Positions 34,954-43,507 of a stretch of 64,000 nt of DNA are shown here, piece by piece. Position 1 is the stretch's first letter. Each line of letters starts with the position of its first letter. Location of the stretch: NCBI GenBank assembly GCA_963820055.1, contig CAWFYJ010000001.1:303905-367904 (forward strand), written 5' to 3'. The stretch is from RHKX01 sp963820055 (GTDB lineage: Bacteria; Actinomycetota; Thermoleophilia; Solirubrobacterales; 70-9). Under the pieces are notes generated by a model. The model did not search any database. It worked only from the letters and a program-made list of their open reading frames with translations, and had not been told where the DNA came from. Position numbers and translations under genes: made by a program.

Positions 34954-36124
34954 ATGAGCACGATCACAGCCGGCCCGATCCGCGGGCTCACCGACGAGCA
35001 GCGCGACTTCCAGACCGCGATCCGCGACTTCGCGGAGCGGGAGTGCGGAACCGCGGAACAGCGGGAGAAGCTCTCCAACAACTACGAGGAGCTCCACAAC
35101 CAGGAGATCTACGAGAAGCTCGGTGAGCTCGGCTGGCTGGGCGTCTCGATCGACGAGGAGTACGGCGGCGCCGGCGCCGGGATGGTCGACGCCTGCATCT
35201 TCCTCGAGGAGACGATGCGCGGGCTCGTGCCGATCGCCGGCTACGGCGTCAGCTTGATCGTCGCCGGCGCCTACGAGCGCTTCGGCACCGAGGCGCAGAA
35301 GCAGGCGATGCTCGGCGGCATCTGCAAGGGCCGGGTCGAGGCGATCGCAATGTCCGAGCCGGGCGCCGGATCGGACGTCGGCTCGCTCTCGTGCAAGGCG
35401 GAGAAGGTAGATGGCAACGGGCGGCTACGTGCTGAACGGCCAGAAGACCTGGATCAGCGCCGCTCATCTCGCCGATCACATCCTCGTCATCGCCCGCTCC
35501 GACAGCTCCGGCACCAAGCACGACGGGCTGACGATGCTCTCGGTTCCGACCGACGCCGACGGCGTCGAGATCCGCGGCATCCAGACGCTCGGCGGCAAGG
35601 AGGTCAACGACGTATTCCTGACCGACTGCTACGTGCCCGACGACCAGGTCCTCGGCGAGGCGGGCGGCGGCTGGATGCAGCTGATGGCCGGCCTCAACGT
35701 CGAGCGGCTGATCCTCGCCGCCACGGCGCTCGGCATCGCCCAGCGGGCGTTCGACGACGTCCTCGACTACATCAAGGAGCGACAGCAGTTCGGCCGGCCG
35801 ATCGGCTCGTTCCAGGTGCTCAAGCACCGGATCGCCGACCTCGCGACCGAGCTCGAGGCCACGCGCCTGCTCGTCTACGACGTCGCCGCAAAGGTCGACG
35901 AGGACCCCGCCCGGATGCTCCCCCGCGAGGCCTCGATGGCCAAGCTGAAGGCGACCGAGCTGGCCAAACAGGTCGCCCTCGAGGGGATGCAGATGATGGG
36001 CGGCTACGGCTACGCCTCCGAGTACGACATGGAGCGCCACGTCCGCGCGACGCTCGTCATGTCGATCTACGGCGGCACGAACGAGATCCAGCGCGAGATC
36101 GTCTCAAAGACCTACGGGCTCTAG
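34954..36124 (+). CDS. Acyl-CoA dehydrogenase; single-base frameshift near 35418
   Basis: N-terminal part: LTDEQRDFQTAIRDFAERE, GWLGVSIDEEYGGAGAGMVDACIFLEE, and the FAD/substrate motif IAMSEPGAGSDVGSLSCKAEKVDGNG. At the GGG of 35418-35420 an extra base shifts the frame. The rest continues one frame on: GGYVLNGQKTWIS, GLNVERLILAATALGIAQRAFDD, RQQFGRPIGSFQVLKHRIADL, GMQMMGGYGYASEYDMERHVR, then IYGGTNEIQREIVSK near the end at 36124. All conserved blocks are present, so one base accounts for the break. The corrected length is about 389 aa. Confidence 0.88.
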
Positions 36125-36135
36125 GGGCGGTCGCG

Positions 36136-36558
36136 TTGACGGGCGAGGATTCGAGCGTCCCTGCCCTCGCCGGGGTGCTCGAGACCGTCCTCTACCACCC
36201 GGAGGCCGAGCGCGAGAGCGTGCACGCCTTCTACGGCGAGCTACTCGCGCTCCGCGAGGTCGCCGGCTGGCCCGACGGCACCGCCTATCGGCTCGGGCCG
36301 GGGGTGCTGTTGCTGTTCTGCCGCGAGCTCCTCGCCGAGCGCGACGGCCCGATCGCCGCGCACGGCACCGTCGGTCCCGGGCACGCCTGTCTGCTGGCGG
36401 AACCCGGCGGCTACGACGCGTGGCGCCGCAGGCTCGAGGACGCCGGCGTCGCAATCACCCACGAGGAGGAGTGGTCGCAGGGCCGGCGATCGTTCTACTT
36501 CACCGATCCGGCCGGAAACCTGCTGGAGATCGCTGCGGCCGACATCTGGCCCGCGTAG
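36136..36558 (+). CDS. VOC-family (glyoxalase-like) protein
   Basis: A 140-aa single-domain VOC protein: LETVLYHPEAERESVHAFYGELLALREV opens the first module and RRRLEDAGVAITHEEEW...FYFTDPAGNLLEIAAADIW ends it, with the usual DPxGN-L-E strand. The TTG start at 36136 is 11 bases after the acyl-CoA dehydrogenase stop, so it may be the last gene of the TetR-led operon. A metal-binding Glu in LEIAA is present. Function unknown. Confidence 0.8.
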   Translation: MTGEDSSVPALAGVLETVLYHPEAERESVHAFYGELLALREVAGWPDGTAYRLGPGVLLLFCRELLAERDGPIAAHGTVGPGHACLLAEPGGYDAWRRRLEDAGVAITHEEEWSQGRRSFYFTDPAGNLLEIAAADIWPA

Positions 36559-36563
36559 CCGAG

Positions 36564-36584
36564 TTATATCTGTTCGGATATAAT
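36564..36584 (+). promoter_or_regulatory. Promoter/operator of the XRE-nucleotidyltransferase pair
   Basis: TTATATC-TGTTCG-GATATAA is an inverted repeat with perfect 7-bp arms and a 6-bp spacer. Its right arm merges with a perfect -10 box TATAAT (36579-36584), 6 nt before the ATG at 36591. Transcription would begin at or next to the start codon (leaderless), and a regulator bound to the arms would cover the -10. An A+T-rich site like this is conspicuous in the surrounding G+C-rich DNA. Confidence 0.7.
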
Positions 36585-36590
36585 CGGGCC

Positions 36591-36938
36591 ATGAGCCCGT
36601 CGGCAACGCTCATCCGCAACGCACGGTTGGAAGCCGGTTTGACCCAGGCGGAGCTGGCCGAAAGGAGCGCGACCTCCCAGGCCACGCTCTCGGCCTACGA
36701 GTCGGGCCGGAAGGGGCCGGCGGCCGCCACGCTGTCCCGGATCCTCGCCGCCGCCGGGTACCGGCTCACCGTCGCCCCCGCCCGGACAAGGGTCGTCACC
36801 CCCAGCCGAGATGCGCAGGAGCGGACTGCGCGAACGCTGCGCGAGGTGCTCGACCTCGCCGCCGCCCTGCCGACCGCCCACCGCGACCGGGTCGATTACC
36901 CGCGGCTTCCGCAGAACGCCGACGACGTGCAGCGATGA
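36591..36938 (+). CDS. XRE-family HTH protein (probable antitoxin/autoregulator)
   Basis: A 115-aa protein with an N-terminal XRE HTH: LIRNARLEAGLTQAELAERSATSQATLSAYESGRKGPAAATLSRILAAAGY, in the spacing typical of Cro/CI folds. It is followed by a charged C-terminal tail (TPSRDAQERTARTLREVLDLAAALP). The ATG is set by the TATAAT box. The stop overlaps the start of the nucleotidyltransferase gene (ATGA), the usual antitoxin-toxin order. It probably binds the inverted repeat at its own promoter. Confidence 0.82.
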   Translation: MSPSATLIRNARLEAGLTQAELAERSATSQATLSAYESGRKGPAAATLSRILAAAGYRLTVAPARTRVVTPSRDAQERTARTLREVLDLAAALPTAHRDRVDYPRLPQNADDVQR

Positions 36939-37480
36939 CCCTCCCCGAAAAACTCCTTGCGATCCACCGGAGCCTCTTCGACGCCGGACTCGGCCACGCC
37001 TTCGGCGGCGCCATCGCACTCGCCTACTGGACACTCGACCCGCGCGGCACCAGCGACATCGACGTCAACGTCTTCGTCCCGGCGACGCGGGCCGAGGACG
37101 CATTCCGGTCACTCCCCGAAGAAGTCGCCTACGGACCCGATGACGTCGTCGCAGCCGGCCGCGACCGTCAGGTCAGGCTCTGGTGGGCGGGCACGCCGGT
37201 CGACCTCTTCTTCGACTACGTGCCGCTGCATGCCTCAGCGGCCGACAACCTCAGGATGGTCCCCTTCGAGGACGCCGAGATCCCCGTCCTCGGACCCGTC
37301 GAGCTCGCCGTCTTCAAGGCGATGTTCGACCGCACCCGGGACTGGGCCGACATCGAATCGATGTTCGCGGCGGAGACGCTCGACATGGATGCCGTCCGCG
37401 CTGGGCTCGTCGCGCTCGTCGGCGATCGCGACCCCCGTCTGGACCGGCTCGAGGAGGCGCTCAGGCGAGCCGCTCGATGA
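36935..37480 (+). CDS. Nucleotidyltransferase-like protein (possible AbiEii-type toxin)
   Basis: A 181-aa protein with a nucleotidyltransferase-fold opening: AGLGHAFGGAIALAYWTLDPRGTSDIDVNVFV, where GG and D-I-D match the metal-binding hG[GS]...DxD motif. A third acidic position is likely in TPVDLFFDY. The remainder is helical. Together with the overlapping XRE gene this resembles NTase toxin-antitoxin pairs (AbiEii/type IV-like), though the family also holds metabolic or tRNA-modifying NTases. The start codon overlaps the XRE stop. Confidence 0.72.
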   Translation: MTLPEKLLAIHRSLFDAGLGHAFGGAIALAYWTLDPRGTSDIDVNVFVPATRAEDAFRSLPEEVAYGPDDVVAAGRDRQVRLWWAGTPVDLFFDYVPLHASAADNLRMVPFEDAEIPVLGPVELAVFKAMFDRTRDWADIESMFAAETLDMDAVRAGLVALVGDRDPRLDRLEEALRRAAR

Positions 37481-37549
37481 CCGCGCCGTCGGCTGAGAGC
37501 GCAGCGGCCGACATCTCGAAGGGCCCCTGACGCACCAAGATCGCGCCTC

Positions 37550-37573
37550 CGGACTGTTCCGCGGAACAGTCCG
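37550..37573. other. Perfect 24-bp palindrome downstream of the XRE-NTase pair
   Basis: CGGACTGTTCCG at 37550-37561 is followed directly by its exact reverse complement, with no loop. It is 70 bases after the nucleotidyltransferase stop and about 100 bases before the next promoter (TAGACT at 37663-37668). A loop-free palindrome is a poor terminator but a good dimer-binding or cruciform site. No T-run follows. The rest of this 196-bp gap shows nothing else I recognise. Confidence 0.5.
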
Positions 37574-37676
37574 CCGGCAATTCGGACTCGCGTTTCCGGT
37601 CACCGCGACCGCAATCCGTCAACAGCGTTGGGACGCGGGTATCCACGGGACAGGAGGCGGCATAGACTCCGGCCGC

Positions 37677-38906
37677 TTGGCAGGAGAACACTCGTCAGCT
37701 CGACCGCCCGGGTTCGCCCGGGCCGCCCTCAGGGAACAGGTCCGGATCGCCCGGATCCAGCCGCGCGCGCCCCTCGCGCTGCTGTTCCGGGTGGCGCGCT
37801 GGTGGACGTCGACGGTGCTACGCGAGTCGGGTCCGCAACTGGTCGCCGGCGGCGTCCTCAGCCTCGCCCTCCTGCGCCTGCTCGGCCTCCGGGGCCGGCT
37901 GTCGGCAGCGCTGCGGGCGCTGGTCGGCGTCGCGGTCGTCTGGGAGATTCGCAACGTCTGGCTGGCGCACCGCAGCGTCGCCCGGATCGACGAGGCGCTC
38001 GACGACCTCGACGCCGACGAGGGCGAGCCCCGCGTCCCCCGCAGCCACCTCGCCGTGCCGCCGTTGATGTTCGTCGCCCGCGGGGTGCGCCGCGAGCGCG
38101 GCATCGTGTTCGCCGAGGTGGACGGCACCCGGCTGCGTCTCGACGTCTATCGGAACGCCGCCGACGAAGCCGGTGGTGAGCCGCGGCCCGCCGTCATCCA
38201 GGTCCACGGCGGCGGCTGGTTCGCCGGCTCCCGCTACGAGCAGGGGATCCCGCTTCTCAACCACCTCGCCCAGGTCGGCTGGACCGGCTTCAACATCGAC
38301 TACCGGCTCAGTCCGGAGGCGACGTTCCCGGACCAGATCGTCGACGTCAAACGGGCGATCGCCTGGGTCCGCGAGAACGCCGAGGAGCTGCGAATCGACC
38401 CGGAGATGATCTGCATCACCGGCGGCTCGGCCGGCGGCCACCTGACGGCGCTCGCGGGACTGACCGAGAATGCGCCCGAGTATCAGCCGGGCTTTGAGTC
38501 GGCCGACACTTCGCTCGCCGCCGTCGTCCCCTTCTACGGCATCTACGACCTCACGAACGCGAGCGGGTTCTACTACGCCGGGATGCGCGACTGGGTGCTC
38601 GAGCAGGTCGTCTTCAAGCGCCCCTACAGCGCCGACCCGGAGCTGTTCCGCTCGGCCTCCCCCAGCTTCCGCGTCCACGCCGACGCGCCGCCGTTCCTGG
38701 TCATCCACGGCGAGCGCGACACGCTCGTCCCCGTCCGCGACGCCCGCGACTTCGTCGACCGGCTGCGCGCCGTCTCGGAGCGCCCGGTCCGCTACATCGA
38801 GCTGCCCGCCGCCGAGCACGCGTTCGACCTCTGGCCGTCGGAGCGGACGGCGCGGATCGCCGAGGGGATCGGGCGCTTTCTGACCGCGGTCGCCCGCGAC
38901 GCTTGA
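37677..38906 (+). CDS. Alpha/beta hydrolase (esterase/lipase, HSL-like) with N-terminal membrane segments
   Basis: A 409-aa protein. Residues about 55-100 are hydrophobic and likely membrane-embedded. The catalytic domain follows: VIQVHGGGWFAGS (oxyanion HGGG), TGFNIDYRLSPEATFPDQIVD, the nucleophile elbow CITGGSAGGHLTAL, HGERDTLVPVRDA for the catalytic Asp region, and EHAFDLWPS with the catalytic His. This is the hormone-sensitive-lipase-like pattern. The TTG start lies 8 nt after a TAGACT box (leaderless). Substrate unknown; a lipid or ester at the membrane is plausible. Confidence 0.88.
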   Translation: MAGEHSSARPPGFARAALREQVRIARIQPRAPLALLFRVARWWTSTVLRESGPQLVAGGVLSLALLRLLGLRGRLSAALRALVGVAVVWEIRNVWLAHRSVARIDEALDDLDADEGEPRVPRSHLAVPPLMFVARGVRRERGIVFAEVDGTRLRLDVYRNAADEAGGEPRPAVIQVHGGGWFAGSRYEQGIPLLNHLAQVGWTGFNIDYRLSPEATFPDQIVDVKRAIAWVRENAEELRIDPEMICITGGSAGGHLTALAGLTENAPEYQPGFESADTSLAAVVPFYGIYDLTNASGFYYAGMRDWVLEQVVFKRPYSADPELFRSASPSFRVHADAPPFLVIHGERDTLVPVRDARDFVDRLRAVSERPVRYIELPAAEHAFDLWPSERTARIAEGIGRFLTAVARDA

Positions 38907-38951
38907 CAGACCGTCCGCCCCGCGCGTTCGCGAATCAACTAGCGTCGAAGC

Positions 38952-40069
38952 ATGGAGCTGCACACCGACATCCCGAGCCGGGAGAGCTCGAGTCGCTGCT
39001 GACGGTGCATGAACCGTTCTGCGTCTCGATCTATCTCCCGACCACCCCCGTCACCCAAGACGCCGACGGCGACCGGATTGCGCTGAAGTCCGCTACCTCG
39101 GATGTCGTCGCCCGGCTCGAGGCCGAGAACGCCTCCGCTGATGCGATCGCCGAGATCGCGGAGCAGCTCGGCGACCTCGTCGAGGACGACCTGTTCTGGG
39201 CTTACCAGGCGCTGAGCCTGGCGATCTTCGCGAGGCCGACCGGAATTCGAACCTATCGACTCCCCAATCGCCTCGAGGCGATGAGCGCCGTAGGCGAGCG
39301 TTTCGTCGTCAAGCCACTGCTCCGCACTGCGACGTTCCCGCAGACGGCGCTGGTTCTCGCGCTCGCGCAGGGGTCGGTGCGGCTCGTCGAGATCTCACCC
39401 GACCTTCCCCCGCACGAGATGAGGATCCCCGGGCTCCCAAGTGACGTTGCCTCGGCCGTCGGTAAAGCGTCGATCAAGGATCGCAGCCCTGGCGGAGCGC
39501 TGCAGGGATCGGAGGGCCAGAAGGTCAGGATGCGGCAGTACGCCCGCCAGATTGACCATGCGCTCCGCCCCGTCCTGACAGGCAGCGACCTGCCTTTGAT
39601 CCTCGCGGCCACCCAGCCACTCGAGGCGATCTTCCGGTCGGTGAACAGCTACCCCGGCCTGGTCGAGTCCACGATCCGGGGCAACCCCGAGGAGATCTCC
39701 GACGCAGATCTCGCATCGGAGGCGCGTCTGGTCCTCGACGCCCTCTACGCCGCCGAGATCGAAGCGACACTGGCCCGGGTCGACGAGTTCGCGAGCAGGG
39801 GCCGGGGCGCAACCGAGATCGGCGACGTCGCGCGGGCCGCCACGTTCGGAGCCGTGGACATCGTGCTCGTCGACATCGAAGCCGACCTGCCCGGTGAGAT
39901 CGACGAGACGACCGGCGCCGTCGAGCTCGGAGCATCCGGAAGCGGAGGGCAGGTAACCGACGAGATCGCCCGGCGCGTGATGCTGACCGGAGGCAGGGTG
40001 ATGGCCGTCCGCAAGGCCGACATTCCAGGTGGGGAGGCAGCCGTCGCTGTCCTCCGTTATCCGGTCTGA
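38952..40069 (+). CDS. baeRF-type (bacterial archaeo-eukaryotic release-factor-like) protein; single-base frameshift near 38985
   Basis: The protein has the N-terminal signature of this family, PFCVSIYLPTTPV, then a long alpha/beta body and a C-terminal eRF1-domain-2/3-like part: GRGATEIGDVARAATFGAVDIVLVDIEAD and RRVMLTGGRVMAVRKADIP. A TAGCGT box (38940-38945) lies 6 nt before ATG 38952, whose frame reads MELHTDIPSRE and then stops. The next frame reads ELESLLTVHEPFC. One missing G in GAG-GAG would join them. An alternative TTG at 38903, overlapping the preceding hydrolase gene, gives an implausible N-terminus. Such proteins are thought to act on stalled ribosomes or tRNA. Confidence 0.78.
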
Positions 40070-40130
40070 GGCCCTTGCAGGAGCGCGCTCTCGAAGACCG
40101 TGGTGATCGACTGAGCCGGCGGGGGGACGG

Positions 40131-41558
40131 GTGAGCGGGCCGGGGCGGATCGGGGACCCTGGGCCGCGGCCGGCCTTCCCGGGCCCGTGGGCGATCCCCG
40201 CCGACTTCCGGGACCAGTACCGCGCCCGCCGGCGCGGCAGCCTCCCGCGCGGCGAGCACCGCCCCAGCCTCCGCAACACGTGGCGGTTCCGTCACGACGT
40301 CCTCAACCTGCTGCTCGAGTCGTACGGGCGGCACGGCCCGATCTTCGGGCTGCGGATCGTGCTCAGCTACTACCTGGCGATGATCGGCCCCGAGGCCAAT
40401 CACTTCATGCTCGTCACGGGTCGCGAGAACTTCGAGTGGCGGAACGGGCGGATGGGCGACCTGCTCAACCTCGTCGGCGACGGACTGCTGACGACCGACG
40501 GCGACTACCACGACACATCGCGGGCGATCCTGATGCCGGCCTTCCATCGCGACCGGGTCGCAGCAGCGGCCGAGGTGATGGGGGACGAGGCAGCGGGGGC
40601 GGCCGACGCCCTGCCGGCGAACGCCGCCACCGACGTCTACGAATGGACGCGGACGCTGGCGATGCGGATCGCAATGGCGGCACTGTTCGGGTTCGACCCG
40701 GACTCGGGGCGGGCGACGGAGGTCGCGGCCCGGTTCGAGAGCGGTCTGAGCTTCCACGCCCGCGAGTACCCGATGCAGATGGTCTTCGGACCGGGGACGC
40801 CGCTGGCGAAGCTGAAGCGGGACCGGGCCGCGCTCGAGTCGATGGTCGGCGGCGAGATCGCACAACGGCGCCGCAGCGGCGCCGACGGCGGCGACATCCT
40901 CTCCTCGCTGCTCGCCTCCACCGACGAGGAGGGCCGGTCGCTGGGCGACCGCCAGGTGCTCGACCACGTCCTGACGCTCCTGTTCGCCGGCCACGACACG
41001 GCCACGTCGACGGTCAGCTTCCTGGTCTACGAGCTGGCCCGCAATCCCGACTGGGCCGACCGGCTGGCCGGCGAGCTGAGCGCCGTCTGCGGCCCCCGCG
41101 AGCCGGACGCCGAGGAGCTGTTCGGCGGCCTGCCGCTGCTCAGCCGGGCGGTGGACGAGACGCTCCGGCTCTACCCGCCGGCGTGGATCGGGCCGCGACG
41201 CTCCGTCCGCGACTTCGAGTTCAAGGGTCAGACGGTCCCGGCCGGCGTGCTCTGCTTCTACAGCTCCTGGGTGAGCCACCGGCTGCCGGACGTCTTCGAC
41301 GAGCCCGGCCGCTTCGACCCCGACCGGTTCCTGCCGGAGCGGCGAGCGGGCTGGCCGCGCGGCGCCTACGTCCCGTTCGGGATGGGCCCGCGGGTCTGCA
41401 TCGGCAAGCGCTTCGGCTACACGGAGGTTCACGCCATCGCCGCCGCCCTGATCCGTCGCTTCCGCTTCGAGCTGCCGGCCGGCTATGAGCTCAGAATCGA
41501 CCAGGCGCCGACGCTTTCGCCGCTCGGCGGGCTGCCCGTCCGCCTGACTCCGCGCTGA
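40131..41558 (+). CDS. Cytochrome P450
   Basis: A 475-aa haem monooxygenase without a membrane anchor. I-helix oxygen motif LLFAGHDTATSTVSF, K-helix ETLRLYPP (ExxR), the aromatic-Arg motif in RFDPDRFLPERR, and the haem-Cys loop FGMGPRVCIGKRFG with Cys near residue 423. The proline-rich start FPGPWAIPADF resembles CYP families similar to cyanobacterial CYP110. A GTG in the preceding spacer starts it. Redox partners and substrate are unknown. The methyltransferase gene downstream could act on the same compound but has its own ribosome site. Confidence 0.93.
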   Translation: MSGPGRIGDPGPRPAFPGPWAIPADFRDQYRARRRGSLPRGEHRPSLRNTWRFRHDVLNLLLESYGRHGPIFGLRIVLSYYLAMIGPEANHFMLVTGRENFEWRNGRMGDLLNLVGDGLLTTDGDYHDTSRAILMPAFHRDRVAAAAEVMGDEAAGAADALPANAATDVYEWTRTLAMRIAMAALFGFDPDSGRATEVAARFESGLSFHAREYPMQMVFGPGTPLAKLKRDRAALESMVGGEIAQRRRSGADGGDILSSLLASTDEEGRSLGDRQVLDHVLTLLFAGHDTATSTVSFLVYELARNPDWADRLAGELSAVCGPREPDAEELFGGLPLLSRAVDETLRLYPPAWIGPRRSVRDFEFKGQTVPAGVLCFYSSWVSHRLPDVFDEPGRFDPDRFLPERRAGWPRGAYVPFGMGPRVCIGKRFGYTEVHAIAAALIRRFRFELPAGYELRIDQAPTLSPLGGLPVRLTPR

Positions 41559-41609
41559 GCCGAACCGGCGTAGCCTCTGACGGGAAACGTCAATCGGGAG
41601 GAGACCGGC

Positions 41610-42416
41610 GTGAGTGGATTCGAGGAGATCAAGCAGCGCCAGCGGCACATGTGGACGATCGGCGACTACGCGGCGATCGCCGAGATGATCGAGGGGGCGT
41701 CGACGGCGGCCGTCGAGGCGGCCGGGGTCGAGAGCGGTATGGACGTGCTCGACGTCGCGACCGGAACCGGCAACGCGGCGTTGATCGCTGCCCGTCGCGG
41801 AGCGACGGCGACGGGTCTGGACCTGACCCCGAAGCTGCTCGAGATCGCGGCCGAGCGGGCGCGCGAGGCCGGCGTCGAGGTCGAGCTGATCGAGGGCGAC
41901 GCCGAGGATCTGCCCTTCGCCGACGGCTCCTTCGATCGCGTGACCTCAGTCTTCGGCGTGATGTTCGCTCCGAACCAGCAGAAGGCGGCCGACGAGATGC
42001 GCCGCGTCTGCAGGCCGGGCGGGCGGATCGTCACCTGTGCCTGGACCCCCGCCGGCGTCAACGGCCGGATGTTCGGGCTGATCGGGTCGAAGATGCCGCC
42101 GCCCCCCGAGGGCTTTCAGCCGCCGGTGCTGTGGGGAACCGAGGAGCGGGTCGCCGAGCTGTTCGACGGCGCGACGATCGCGTTCGAGAAGCCGAGCGTC
42201 GCCTTCGAGGACGAGTCGACCGAGGTCTGGATGGACCGCAACGAGCGGATCCTCGGGCCGACCGTGTTCGCGAAGGAGGTCCTCGAGGCCTCCGGCGACT
42301 GGGCGGCGCTCCGCGAGGAGCTCGCCGCGCTCTACTCGGGGGCGAACGAAGCGACCGACGGCACGATGCGGGTCGAGGCCGAGTACCTGCTCGCGGTCGT
42401 CCAGCTGCCCGGCTGA
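41610..42416 (+). CDS. Class I SAM-dependent methyltransferase
   Basis: A 268-aa protein with SAM motif I VLDVATGTGNAALIAARRG, strand-2 acid in GLDLTPKLLE, GDAEDLPFADGSFDRVTSVFGVMFAPNQQKAADEM split over motif II, and RVCRPGGRIVTCAWTP. This is the COQ5/UbiE-like small-molecule methyltransferase pattern. The GTG start is preceded by GGGAGGAG about 8 nt upstream. It lies between the P450 and lipA and may belong with the P450. Confidence 0.88.
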   Translation: MSGFEEIKQRQRHMWTIGDYAAIAEMIEGASTAAVEAAGVESGMDVLDVATGTGNAALIAARRGATATGLDLTPKLLEIAAERAREAGVEVELIEGDAEDLPFADGSFDRVTSVFGVMFAPNQQKAADEMRRVCRPGGRIVTCAWTPAGVNGRMFGLIGSKMPPPPEGFQPPVLWGTEERVAELFDGATIAFEKPSVAFEDESTEVWMDRNERILGPTVFAKEVLEASGDWAALREELAALYSGANEATDGTMRVEAEYLLAVVQLPG

Positions 42417-42458
42417 TCGCGCGCTTGGCGACGGGCCGCCCCCGCTAACGTTGGCGCG

Positions 42459-43433
42459 GTGAACCCCGTCGGCGCCGAAACTCCCGAACGCGAGCACAAG
42501 ACCCGCTCGCGGGCGCGCCCCGGCGGCATCGCCGTCGAGAAGGTCCAGGGCAGGCCTTTCCGCGAGCGCAAGCCGCGCTGGCTGAAGGTGCCGGCCCCGG
42601 GCGGGCCGAAGTACCGCGAGCTGAAGGCGAAGATCAAGGACGAGGGGCTGCACACGGTCTGCGCCGAGGCGAACTGCCCGAACATCGGCGAGTGCTGGGA
42701 GCGTGGCACCGCCACGTTCATGATCCTCGGCGACACCTGCACCCGCCGCTGCGGCTTCTGCAACGTCAACACCGGCAAGCCGACCTGGAACGACCCGCTC
42801 GAGCCGGCGCGCGTCGCCCGCTCGGTCGCGCAGATGGGCCTCAAGCACGCGGTGATCACCTCAGTCGACCGCGACGACCTCCCCGACTACGGCGCGAGCG
42901 CGTTCGTCGGCGTCATCCGCTCGATCCGGATGCAGGCCCCCGGCTGCAAGGTCGAGGTGCTGACGCCGGACTTCCGCGGGCAGGAGATGCCGCTCGCGAA
43001 GGTGATCGCCGAGCGCCCCGACGTCTTCAACCACAACTGCGAGGTCGTCCCCCGCCTCTACCCGATGGCCCGCCGCGGCTCGAAGTTCGAGCGCTCGGCG
43101 CGGGTGCTGCGGATGGCGAAGGAGATGGGCGGGCCCGACGTGATCACGAAGTCGGGGCTGATGGTCGGCCTCGGCGAGAGCTTCGACGAGATGGTCGAGA
43201 CGTTCGGGATCCTCCGCGAGCACCGCGTCCAGGTGCTGACCGTCGGGCAGTACCTGCGCCCGACCGAGCGGCACCTCCCGGTCGTCCGCTACTGGGAGCC
43301 GGAGGAGTTCGACGCGCTCGCCGCCGAGGCCCGGAAGATCGGCTTCGAGTCGGTCGCCGCCGGGCCGTTGGTCCGCTCCAGCTACCACGCCGACGAGAGC
43401 GCCCGCGAGGCGCTCGCCGCCCGCACCGCCTAG
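42459..43433 (+). CDS. lipA: Lipoyl synthase (LipA)
   Basis: Radical-SAM enzyme that inserts two sulfurs into octanoyl groups on lipoyl domains. The 324-aa protein carries the auxiliary-cluster motif CAEANCPNIGEC, the radical-SAM motif CTRRCGFC, and the C-terminal RSSYHADESA with the conserved Ser. The GTG start is 7 nt downstream of a TAACGT box (42446-42451), so it is probably leaderless. Its partner lipB is at 22.0 kb and the E2 substrate at 19.7 kb, all on the same strand. Confidence 0.97.
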   Translation: MNPVGAETPEREHKTRSRARPGGIAVEKVQGRPFRERKPRWLKVPAPGGPKYRELKAKIKDEGLHTVCAEANCPNIGECWERGTATFMILGDTCTRRCGFCNVNTGKPTWNDPLEPARVARSVAQMGLKHAVITSVDRDDLPDYGASAFVGVIRSIRMQAPGCKVEVLTPDFRGQEMPLAKVIAERPDVFNHNCEVVPRLYPMARRGSKFERSARVLRMAKEMGGPDVITKSGLMVGLGESFDEMVETFGILREHRVQVLTVGQYLRPTERHLPVVRYWEPEEFDALAAEARKIGFESVAAGPLVRSSYHADESAREALAARTA

Positions 43434-43507
43434 AGCGACGCGCCGTTCAGGCGGCGGACTTGCGTCCCGGGCTGCCCGCACGGCGCCGATCGGCCAACCT
43501 GTACCGG

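Noticed and set aside
38903..38951. N-terminal extension of the baeRF protein starting at TTG 38903
   Set aside because: The extension overlaps the preceding stop and is unlike the family N-terminus, while a leaderless promoter and normal start exist at 38952.
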